Source: Elusimicrobia bacterium GWC2_64_44 | GTDB lineage: Bacteria > Elusimicrobiota > Elusimicrobia > Elusimicrobiales > UBA9959 | Direction of reading: 5' to 3' | Length of the DNA stretch: 64,000 bases | Assembly: GCA_001799845.1 (NCBI GenBank) | Contig: MGUG01000007.1 | Coordinates: forward strand, 59,943-123,942 | Shown here: piece by piece, positions 19,079 to 28,500 of the stretch | Position numbering within the stretch: the stretch's first letter is position 1 | Layout of the letters: the number at the start of each line of letters is the position of its first letter | Program-made: the position numbers and the translations under genes | The notes under the pieces: generated by a model | The model's input: only the letters and a program-made list of their open reading frames with translations | Told to the model about the DNA's origin: nothing | Databases searched by the model: none

Positions 19079-19761
19079 AAACAGGAGCGAGGATACTGGT
19101 CATAGACGACGAGAAGTCCATACGCCGCTTTATGGACGCGAGCCTTACAGCGAAGGGCTATACCGTCCTGCCGGCCAAAACCGCGGCGGAAGGCCTTAAA
19201 GTTGCGGCTGAAGAACATCCCGACGTTATCCTGCTGGACCTGAACCTGCCGGACAAGGACGGCCTGGCCGTTTTAAAAGGGATACGCGACTTCTCCGCCG
19301 TGCCGGTCATCATACTCACGGTGAAGAGCTCCGACGCAGACAAGGAATTACTGCTGGACTCCGGGGCGGACGATTACCTTACCAAGCCCTTCAGCCTCAC
19401 CGAGTTGCTGGCCCGCATAAGGGTGGCCCTGCGCCACTCGGTCAACCTGCGCGAGGACGTGGCGTTCAGGCACGGCCCGCTTGAGATAGATTTTTCCACG
19501 AGGAAGGTCTTGGTGGGGGGAGAGGAGGTCCATCTTACCGCCACAGAGTTCAACCTGCTTAAGGCCTTAGTCAGCCACGCCGGCAAGGTAATAACCCAGA
19601 CTCAGTTGCTGTCCGAGGTCTGGGGGCCTCACGCCGTGGAACAGTCCCATTACCTGCGCATATACGTCAGCCAGCTGCGCCGTAAGCTGGAAAGCAAAAG
19701 CCCGGAACTGCAAGGCTTCATAATCACAGACCCCGGCGTAGGCTACCGCGCCAGAGTATAG
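19075..19761 (+). CDS. kdpE: Response regulator KdpE
   Basis: An OmpR-family regulator of 228 residues. The receiver domain has the acidic pair in VIDDE, phosphoacceptor D55 in LLDLNLPD, Thr in ILTVKS, and Lys in DDYLTKPFS. The C-terminal winged helix contains LTATEFNLLKALVSHAGKVITQ and the usual SHYLRIYVSQLRRKLE. It should activate kdpFABC; candidate sites lie at 11907-11943. Unlike in E. coli, all six kdp genes lie in one uninterrupted unit that ends in a strong terminator. Confidence 0.97.
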   Translation: MKTGARILVIDDEKSIRRFMDASLTAKGYTVLPAKTAAEGLKVAAEEHPDVILLDLNLPDKDGLAVLKGIRDFSAVPVIILTVKSSDADKELLLDSGADDYLTKPFSLTELLARIRVALRHSVNLREDVAFRHGPLEIDFSTRKVLVGGEEVHLTATEFNLLKALVSHAGKVITQTQLLSEVWGPHAVEQSHYLRIYVSQLRRKLESKSPELQGFIITDPGVGYRARV

Positions 19762-19777
19762 CTTTAAGCACAAGAAA

Positions 19778-19808
19778 AACCGGAGGGGGAAGCCCCTCCG
19801 GTTCTTTT
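19778..19808 (+). terminator. Intrinsic terminator of the kdp operon
   Basis: AACCGGAGGGG (19778-19788) and CCCCTCCGGTT (19793-19803) form an 11-bp stem with a short loop, followed by CTTTT. The minus strand reads AAGAAAAACC after the stem, giving a partial T tract for the convergent gene as well. Confidence 0.85.
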
Positions 19809-19841
19809 GCCGCTGTCGCCGGCGCACGCGACCGCGCGGAA

Positions 19842-20831
19842 CTACCGCGTAACGGCCACGGCCACCGCCACGGTGGCGCCCACCATGGGGTTATTGCCCA
19901 TGCCCAGGAAGCCCATCATCTCCACATGCGCTGGCACCGACGAGGAACCAGCGAACTGCGCGTCCCCGTGCATGCGGCCCATGGTATCGGTCATGCCGTA
20001 GGAAGCGGGGCCCGCGGCCATATTGTCCGGGTGCAGCGTGCGGCCCGTGCCGCCGCCGGAGGCCACCGAGAAATAGCGGCGGCCGTTCTCCACGCATTCC
20101 TTCTTGTAAGTGCCCGCCACCGGGTGCTGGAACCGGGTGGGGTTGGTGGAGTTCCCGGTGATGGACACGTCCACACCCTCGTGGCGCATTATGGCCACGC
20201 CCTCGCGCACGTCGTCGGCGCCGTAGCAGTTCACGGCGGCCTTCTCGCCCTTGGAGTAGGCCTTCGACTCCGTTATCGCCAGCTTTCCGGTGGCGTAATC
20301 GAACTGGGTGCGGACATAGGTGAAGCCGTTAATGCGCGAAATGATCTGCGCGGCGTCCTTGCCCAGGCCGTTCAAGATGACGCGCAGCGGTTCCTTGCGC
20401 GCCTTATTGGCGGAGCGCGCTATGCCGATGGCGCCCTCGGCCGCGGCGAAGGACTCGTGCCCGGCCAGGAAGGCGAAGCACTTGGTCTCGTCGCGCAGCA
20501 GCATGGCCGCAAGGTTGCCGTGGCCCAGGCCCACCTGCCTGTCCTCGGCCACCGAGCCGGGTATGCAGAAGGCCTGCAGCCCCTCGCCGATGAGCTCGGC
20601 CGCCTCGGCGGCATTGGTGCAGCCTTTCTTTATGGCCAGCGCTGCGCCCAGCACGTAGGCCCAGCCTGCGTTATCGAAACAGATGGGCTGTATCTCCCGG
20701 CAGATAGCCTGCGGGTCCACGCCTTTCTTGGTACAGATGTCTTTGGCTTCGTCGAGCGAGGCTATGCCGTGCTTGGCCAGCGTCGCGTTTATCTTATTGA
20801 TCCTTCTGTCGTAATTCTCGAAAAGGGGCAT
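19842..20831 (-). CDS. GGGtGRT protein
   Basis: A 329-residue member of the GGGtGRT family, named for a conserved glycine-rich motif, seen here as ASGGGTGRTLHPDN near residue 275. Other conserved stretches are ICFDNAGWAYVLGAALAIKKG, GLGHGNLAAMLLRDETKCFAFLAGHESFAAAEGA and the end MGFLGMGNNPMVGATVAVAVAV. The function is unknown. The family is regularly found beside an NifU/IscU-like scaffold homologue, as here (20840-21532), which hints at a shared metal or Fe-S related role. The motif-based assignment is firm. Confidence 0.88.
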   Translation of the reverse strand: MPLFENYDRRINKINATLAKHGIASLDEAKDICTKKGVDPQAICREIQPICFDNAGWAYVLGAALAIKKGCTNAAEAAELIGEGLQAFCIPGSVAEDRQVGLGHGNLAAMLLRDETKCFAFLAGHESFAAAEGAIGIARSANKARKEPLRVILNGLGKDAAQIISRINGFTYVRTQFDYATGKLAITESKAYSKGEKAAVNCYGADDVREGVAIMRHEGVDVSITGNSTNPTRFQHPVAGTYKKECVENGRRYFSVASGGGTGRTLHPDNMAAGPASYGMTDTMGRMHGDAQFAGSSSVPAHVEMMGFLGMGNNPMVGATVAVAVAVTR

Positions 20832-20839
20832 AGTTCTCC

Positions 20840-21532
20840 TTATTCCTTCCTGGGGTCTATCAGTTTAACGGCGTCGGCCACGCGGCCGTATTTGCCGGAG
20901 GCTTTCTTCAAGGCTTCGTTGGCGTCGGTGCCCTTGGCGACAAACTCCATCATCTTGCCCAGGTTCACGAACTCGTAGCCTATCACCTCGTCGTCGGAGT
21001 CGAGGGCGATCTTGGTAACGTAGCCCTCTGCCATCTCCAGGTAGCGCGGGCCCTTGGCCACGGTGCCGTACATGGTCCCTATCTGGCTGCGCAGGCCCTT
21101 GCCCAGGTCCTCGAGGCCCGCGCCCACGGGCAGGCCGTCCTCGGAGAAAGCCGACTGACTGCGGCCGTAGACTATCTGCAGGAAAAGCTCGCGCATCGCC
21201 GTGTTGATGGCGTCGCAGACCAGGTCGGTATTGAGCGCTTCCAGTATGGTCTTGCCGGAAAGTATCTCAGCGGCCATCGCGGCCGAATGCGTCATGCCGG
21301 AGCAGCCGATGGTCTCCACCAGCGCTTCCTCTATGATGCCTTCCTTGATATTGAGGCTCAGCTTGCAGGCGCCCTGCTGCGGCGCGCACCAGCCCACGCC
21401 GTGCGTGAAGCCGCTGATGTCGCGGATCTCCTTGGCGTGCGTCCACTTGCCCTCCTGCGGTATGGGCGCGCAGGGGTGCTTGGCGCCCTTGGCCACTTTG
21501 CACATATGCTGCACTTCGTGTGAATATAACAT
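20840..21532 (-). CDS. Fe-S cluster assembly scaffold-like protein (NifU/IscU family)
   Basis: 230 residues from the ATG at 21532, chosen for its TTGGAG ribosome-binding site; the frame is open further upstream but without family similarity. Cys residues occur in GAKHPCAP, GWCAPQQGACKL and VETIGCSGMTHSAAM, the last resembling the IscU/NifU cluster-ligand loop (GCS). LVCDAINTAMRELFLQIVYGRSQSAF follows. Members with this extended C-terminus typically accompany GGGtGRT genes, here 8 nt downstream in the same operon. A bona fide scaffold role is inferred, not shown. Confidence 0.82.
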   Translation of the reverse strand: MLYSHEVQHMCKVAKGAKHPCAPIPQEGKWTHAKEIRDISGFTHGVGWCAPQQGACKLSLNIKEGIIEEALVETIGCSGMTHSAAMAAEILSGKTILEALNTDLVCDAINTAMRELFLQIVYGRSQSAFSEDGLPVGAGLEDLGKGLRSQIGTMYGTVAKGPRYLEMAEGYVTKIALDSDDEVIGYEFVNLGKMMEFVAKGTDANEALKKASGKYGRVADAVKLIDPRKE

Positions 21533-21567
21533 GCTTTTTTCTCCAATGTACGGGTTTATGCGGCCTG

Positions 21568-22419
21568 TTAACAGAGGCCGGCAAGAATGATCACGCCGAG
21601 AACTATGCGGTAGACTGCGAAAGGCACGAAGCCGTGCTTTCTGACCCAGGCCATGAACCAGGCCACCGCGGCCCAGGCCACGAAGAAAGAGACGGTGAAC
21701 CCGACGCCCAGCGTGAGCCACTGGCGGGCGGTCAGCGGGGCGGCCAGCGCTTCTTCGCCGCTGCCCCGCAGGAACTTGAGCAGGTCGTAGCCGGTAGCCG
21801 TGAACATGATGGGGATGGAGACGAAGAAGGAGAATTCCAGCGCGGCGGCCCGCGACAGGCCGACCAGCTGCCCGGCGGCGATGGTAGACATGGAGCGGCT
21901 GGTGCCGGGGAACACGGCCGAGAGGATCTGCGCGGCGCCTATCCAGGCGGCCTGGGCCCGGCTCATGGCGGCCACGTCGGTGGTGCGCGGCTTATTACAC
22001 AGCGCGTCCACCACCCACATGATAACGCCACCAACGAGCAGCGCCCAGCCGATGACCCGGAAGCTCTCCAGGTTGTCGCTGATGACCTTGCTCAGCAGGA
22101 AGGCCGGCACGGCCGTTACGACGAAAGCTATGGCCACCAGCGTGACCGGGTGGCTCAGCGCGTCGCGCTTGCCGGTAAGCGAATTTACCGGGAAGCTGCC
22201 GAAGAAATCGGCGAGGCGCTTTCTGAAATAGATAGGCAGGCAGAGCACGGCGCCCAACTGTATCACCACGTCGAACATCTTCCAGTAAGGGTCCGCGAGC
22301 GATATGGCGGCGAAAGGCAAAGCCTTCGCGAGGCGCAGATGCGCGGTAGAGCTGACCGGCAAAAACTCGGTCAGGCCCTCGATAACCCCGAACAGCGCTG
22401 CAAGCAGGTAGTCGTTCAC
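21568..22419 (-). CDS. uppP: Undecaprenyl-diphosphatase UppP (BacA)
   Basis: Dephosphorylates undecaprenyl pyrophosphate in the inner membrane to recycle the lipid carrier for peptidoglycan and O-antigen synthesis. It is 283 residues, polytopic, with the two active-site motifs EGLTEFLPVSSTAHL near the N-terminus and FPGTSRSMSTI in the middle. The start is a GTG (MNDYLLAALFG). It lies 35 nt upstream of the scaffold gene on the same strand and may share its transcript. Loss of UppP raises bacitracin sensitivity in known bacteria. Confidence 0.96.
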   Translation of the reverse strand: MNDYLLAALFGVIEGLTEFLPVSSTAHLRLAKALPFAAISLADPYWKMFDVVIQLGAVLCLPIYFRKRLADFFGSFPVNSLTGKRDALSHPVTLVAIAFVVTAVPAFLLSKVISDNLESFRVIGWALLVGGVIMWVVDALCNKPRTTDVAAMSRAQAAWIGAAQILSAVFPGTSRSMSTIAAGQLVGLSRAAALEFSFFVSIPIMFTATGYDLLKFLRGSGEEALAAPLTARQWLTLGVGFTVSFFVAWAAVAWFMAWVRKHGFVPFAVYRIVLGVIILAGLC

Positions 22420-22482
22420 TGAGCTATATTATATCGCATTCGCGTACGGGCCCGGCAGGCGGTCCACCGGGAGCATACTCTA

Positions 22483-22491
22483 TGTTAGAAT
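22483..22491 (+). promoter_or_regulatory. Extended -10 upstream of the glucan synthase gene
   Basis: TGTTAGAAT (TGn plus TAGAAT at 22486-22491) lies 42 nt before the ATG at 22534. No clear -35 is seen. It is the only promoter-like signal in the 114-nt gap between the divergent uppP and ndvB genes. Confidence 0.45.
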
Positions 22492-22533
22492 AGGGACTGG
22501 CGCAGTTTCGCCCTGACGGCTTTAAGGATATAA

Positions 22534-25500
22534 ATGTTATCTCGGTTCATCCGCGGCCTCCCGAACCTTACAAAACAACTGACCCGCCTGCTCCCTGCGC
22601 CCAGGATAGCCGACGAGCAGCCGCTGCGCGCCGAGATCTTCACCATCAACCAGTTCAAGGCGCACGCCGCGGCGCTGGCCGTTAAGCACGCCGTTACCTT
22701 CAAAAAGGGCCGAGAAAGGCTCCTGGGGCGGCTGGGCGAGAACGAAAAGATCATCCTGCGGGCCTATGAACTGCTCAACCGGTCGGCGGGCTCCAAGCGG
22801 CGCATCTCCCCGGCGGGGGACTGGCTGCTGGACAACTATTACCTTATAGAGGAGCAGATACGCCTGGCGCAGAAATTCCTACCCAAGGGCTACAGCGAGG
22901 AACTGCCCACCCTGACCCGGGGCCCGCTGGCGGGTTTCCCCAGGGTCTACGACCTGGCCATGGAGATAGTCTCCCACGGCGACGGACGGCTGGACGTAAA
23001 AGGCCTGGCCGGTTTCGTCTCCTCCTACCAGTCGGTAAAGCACCTTAAGCTGGGCGAGCTGTGGGCCGTACCCATCATGATACGCCTGGCGCTCATAGAG
23101 AACCTCCGGCGCATAGCCTCCCGCATGATCCTCTCGCAGCTCGACCGGGACAAGGCGGACTACCACGCCGACCGCATCCTGGAGGTGCTGGCCAAGGACA
23201 CCAGCGGGGTCATCCTCGAGATAGCCTCGATGGCGAAGCTCGACCTGCCCATGTCGGATTCTTTCGTGGCGGAGTTCGTGCGCCAACTGCACGGGCAGAG
23301 CCCGGCCTTCAACCTGCCCGTGGTCTGGCTGGAGAAAAAACTTTCCGAGACCGGCAAGACCATAGAGCGGCTGATCCAGTCGGCCAACCACAAGCAGGCC
23401 GCCGACCAGGTCTCCATAGCCAATACCATAGAAAGCCTGCGCTTCATAGAGGTCACCGACTGGCACGAGTTCGTGGAAGGCCTGAGCGTAGTGGAGAAAG
23501 AGCTGCGCCAGGACCCCTCGGGGCATTACGCCGGCATGGCCTTCGCCACGCGCGACGAGTACCGGCACGTGGTGGAAAGGCTGGCGCTGCGCGGCGGGCT
23601 GGAGGAAGAAGCGGTGGCGGCGAGCGCCGTGCAGGCGGCCCTGGAGGCGAAGGCCGCCGGGGACCGCGGCGACGCGGCCTCCCACGTGGGTTATTACCTT
23701 ATGGACCGCGGGCTGCCGCAGTTCTGCCGCGGCCTGGGGCTGCGCCTGCGGCCGGGCGAGCGCCTGCAGGCCAAGAAGACCGGGCTGCCGCTTTTCCTCT
23801 ACACCGGCTCTATCGCGCTGCTTACGCTGGCCGCGACCGCCGGCACGCTGCTGCTGGCCTGGGAGCACGGGCTGCGCGGCTGGCCGGGGCTGGCCGCTTT
23901 CGGGCTGCCGCTTCTTTTCACCGCCAGCCAGGCGGCCGTGGCGCTGGTAAACTGGTTCTGCACCAAAAGCGTTGAGCCAAAAAAACTGCCCAGGATGGAT
24001 TTTTCGGAGGGCATCCCCGCCGGCGCGCATACGCTGACGGTGATCCCCACCATGCTCACCAGCGCCGCGGGTGTAGAGTCGCTGCTTGAAGGCATAGAGG
24101 TCTGCTACCTGGCCAACATAGACGCCAACGTGGACTTCGCGCTGCTGACCGACTTCTGCGACGCCCCGCTGGAGACCCTGCCCGGCGACGCGGCCCTTCT
24201 TGAGCTGGCCCGGGAAGGCATAGAGCGCCTCAACCGTAAATACCGCTCTCACCGGGAGAACATCTTCTACCTCTTCCACCGGCCCCGCCTCTGGAACGCC
24301 GGGGAGCGCGTCTGGATGGCCTACGAGCGCAAGCGCGGCAAGCTCTCCGCCCTCAACGCCCTGCTGCGCGGCGGGGGGCGGGAAAGCTTCAGCGCCGTCA
24401 CCGGCGACCCGGAGCTGCTGCAGGACGTCAAGTACGTCATCACGCTCGACACCGACACCCGCATGCCCAGGGACGCCGCCCGCGATCTCGCCGGCATAAT
24501 GTCGCACCCCTTGAACCGCCCCGTTTACGACGAGGCTAAGCGGCGCGTCACGGCCGGCTACGGCATCCTGCAGCCCCGGGTGGACGTGGGCTATCCCGGC
24601 GACGCCCCCTCGCTCTTCGTGCGGATCTTCGGCGGCGAGCCCGGCATCGACCCCTACACCAAGACCGTGTCCGACGTGTACCAGGACCTGTTCTTCGAGG
24701 GCTCCTTCATAGGCAAGGGGCTTTACGACGTGGACGCCTTCGAGAAGGCCGTCAACGGACGCTTCCCGGAAAACCTCATACTCAGCCACGACCTGCTGGA
24801 GGGCTGCTACGCCCGCTCCGCCCTGGTCACCGACGTGCAGTTCTACGAGAAATACCCCTCCGGCTACCTGGCGGACATGAACCGCCGGCACCGCTGGACG
24901 CGCGGCGACTGGCAGATCGCCGGCTGGCTGCTGCCTTTCGTTCCGGGGCCGGGGGGGGAGCGCAACCCGCTTTCCGCGCTGGCGCGCTGGAAGATAATGG
25001 ACAACCTGCGGCGCAGCCTGGCGCCGGCCGCCACCGCCTGGCTGCTGCTGGCCGGCTGGCTTTTCTTCCAGCCTTCCTGGTTCTGGCCGGCCGCGGTGCT
25101 GGCGCTTTCGGCCTTTCCCCTGCTGCTGGGCTCCTGCGTGGAGGCCGTCGGGAAAAGCCGCGACCTCTCCCTGCAGACCCACCTGGGCGGCGTCTTCGGC
25201 TCGCTGGCCCTGCGGGCCGTGCAGTTCCTGCTGTCCCTGGCTTTCCTGCTGCACGAGGCCTTCTACGGCCTGCACGCCGTGGCGGTCACCTGCTGGCGCA
25301 TTTTCATCTCGCGCACCCGCCTGCTGGAATGGCGCACCTCCGGCGAGGCGGAGCGGCAGTCGTCCCGGACCATCTTCGACTACGCCCGGGGCATGCCCGC
25401 CGGGCCCCTGGCCGCCCTGGCGCTCGGCCTGCCCGCCGCGGCCGCCGGCGGCACGGACCCGCTGTCGGCCGGTTTCCTGGCTTTGTGGCTGGCTTCCCCG

Positions 25501-28500
25501 GCTATAGCCTGGCTGCTCAGCCGCCCGCCAGCCCCGCGCCGGGCCGCCCTTTCCCCGCAGCGCGCGCTTTTCCTGAGGGCCCTGTCGCGCAAGACCTGGG
25601 CCTTTTTCGAGACCTTCGTCACCGAGCGCGACAACTGGCTGCCCCCGGATAATTTCCAGGAGGAGCACCTGGGCGCCGTGGCTCACCGGACCTCGCCCAC
25701 CAACATCGGCCTGTCCCTGCTCTCCAGCCTGGCCGCCTACGATTTCGGCTACGTCTCCATGGGCAGGCTGTTCAACAGGACGGAGAAGACCCTGAAGACC
25801 ATGGGCGGCATGGAGAAATACCGGGGGCATTTCTACAACTGGTACGACACCGAATCCCTCAAGCCCCTCAAGCCCCTCTACGTCTCTTCGGTGGACAGCG
25901 GCAACATGGTGGGGCATTTGCTGGTGCTGCGCGCCGGCCTGCTGGAGATGGCGGGCGACAGGATAGTGTCGCGCCGGATCTTCGCCGGCCTGGCGGATAC
26001 GCTGGCCGTGCTGCGGGAAAACGCCGCGCAACTGGCCAGGAGCAGGGTAAGCGGCGCGGCCGAGGCCGGCAGGCGCATAGCGCAACAGGCGGAGCAGCTG
26101 AGTACCGCCGCCCGCGGCGCCCCCGCGGCGCTTTCAGAAACGCACGCGCTGCTGCGCCGCCTGTCCACGGAAAGTTCCCAGTTGCTCTCCGACCTGGAAG
26201 GAAAGCATTTCGACAGGATCCGCAGCTGGGTGCGGGCTTTCGAGAAACAGTGCTACGACCACCTGGAAGACATGGCTTTCATAGCCCCCTGGGTGCTGCT
26301 CGCCCCGGAGATACCGGGCATGTGGGACAGGGGCGACGAAGCCCAGCGCGGGCGCCTCGCGCACCTGCGCAGAGAGCTGACGCGGCTGAACGCCGGCCCC
26401 ACCCTGGGCGAGGCCGCGAGGCTCGAGCATAAGCTCTTCCGGCTGCTGGACGCCGTCATAGCCGGCGTGGACCTGGCCGACCCCGACGCCAGGCGCGAGA
26501 GAGAATGGTTCGCGGCCCTGCGCGCCGACCTCAAGGAGGCCGGCGACCGGGCCAGCGCCAGGATGACGGCCATAGAGGCCATGACGCTGGCCTGCTCCGA
26601 ACTTTCCGAAGTGGAATTCGGCTTCCTCTACAACAAAGGCGCGCACCTGCTCTCCATCGGCTACAACGTCTCCGAGCATCGGCTGGACCCCGGCTGCTAC
26701 GACCTGCTGGCCTCCGAGTCCCGGCTGGCCAGCTACGTGGCCATAGCGCAGGGCAAGCTGCCGCAGAAGCACTGGTTCATGCTGGGGCGGCTGCTGTCCA
26801 AGTATGCCGGTGACCCGGTGCTGGTCTCCTGGGGCGGGTCGATGTTCGAGTACCTCATGCCGCTGCTGGTAATGCCGGTCTACGAGAACACCCTGCTGGG
26901 GCAGACCTACAGGGCCATGATCGCCTGCCAGGTGGAATACGCGGCCGGCCGCGGCATCCCCTGGGGCATGTCGGAATCCGGCTACAACAAGCTCGACGCC
27001 GCAATGACCTACCAGTACCGCTCCTTCGGGGTGCCGGACATCGGCTTCAAGCGCGGCCTGTCGGAAGACCTGGTCATAGCGCCCTACGCCTCCCTGCTGG
27101 CCCTGATGGCGGAGCCGGAGCAAGCCTGCGCCAACCTGGAGCGCCTGGACGCGGAAGGCTTCGGGGGGGAGTTCGGTTTCTACGAGGCAATAGACTACAC
27201 GCCCTCGCGCGCCGCCCACGACGGGACCCGCGCCGTGGTCAGGTCCTACATGGCGCATCACCAGGGCATGTCGCTGCTGTCGCTGGCCTACGTCCTGCTC
27301 GACAGGCCCATGCAGCGGCGCTTCCTGGCCGACCCCATGTTCAAAGCCACAGAGCTGCTGCTGCAGGAAAGGATCCCCAAGGCGGCGCCCTTCCTTTACG
27401 ACACCGAGGTGGCAGGGCTGCTGCAGAAGACCGAGGAGAACGACGCCCTGTTCCGTGTCTTCACCACGCCCAACACCCCCGCGCCGGAAGTGCATCTGCT
27501 CTCCAACGGCAGCTATAACCTGATGGTCACCAACTCCGGCTGCGGCTACACCCGCTGGAAGGACCTGGCCGTCACCCGCTGGCGCGAGGACGCCGTGCTG
27601 GAGGACGGGGGCACCTTCATCTACCTGCGCGACGCGGACACCGGCGACTTCTGGTCGGCGGCCTACCAGCCTACGCTGAAGACGCCCGTCAAATACGAGG
27701 CCATCTTCTCGCGCTCCCGCGCCGAGTTCAGGCGCCGGGACTACAACATAGACCTGCACACCGAGATAGCGGTCTCGCCGGAAGACAACATCGACCTGCG
27801 CCGCGTGCATGTCCGCAATCTTTCCCGCGAGACGCGCACCATCGAACTCACCAGCTACGCCGAGGTGGTGCTCAACCACGCCGCGGCCGACCTGGCCCAC
27901 CGCGGCTTCAGCAACCTGTTCGTGCAGACGGAGATCCTCAGGCCGCTGCAGGCCATCATCTGCAACCGCCGCCCCCGGTCCGCCGGCGAGGCGTTCCCCT
28001 TCATGGCGCACTTCATGGCGGTGCACGGCAACTCCGTGGCGGGGGCGTCGTATGAAACGGACCGGGATAAATTCATAGGCAGGGGCAACACCCCGGCCAG
28101 CCCGGCGGCCATGCGCGCCAAGGGGCCGCTTTCCGACAGCGAAGGGCCGGTGCTCGACCCCGCGGTGGCCATCCGCTGCGTGATAAGGCTGGAGCCGGGG
28201 GAGTCGGCGGTAGTGGACTACGTGACCGGCGTCTGCGCCAGCCGCGAGGCGGCGCGGGCCCTGATAGAGAAGTACCGCGACCGCAACCTGGCCGACCGGG
28301 TCTTCGACCTGGCCTGGACGCACGGGCACGTGACCCTGCAGCAGATCAACGCCTCCGAATCCGACGCGCAGGTGTACGGCCGCCTGGCCAACGCCATCAT
28401 TTATTCCAACCCGGAGTGGCGCGCCCACGCCAGCGTGCTCAAGCAGAACCGCCGGGGGCAGACCGACCTCTGGGGCTACGGCATCTCCGGCGACCTGCCC

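Noticed and set aside
21533..21721. N-terminal extension of the scaffold-like protein
   Set aside because: Arg/Leu-rich, covers the ribosome-binding site of the ATG at 21532 and overlaps the end of uppP.
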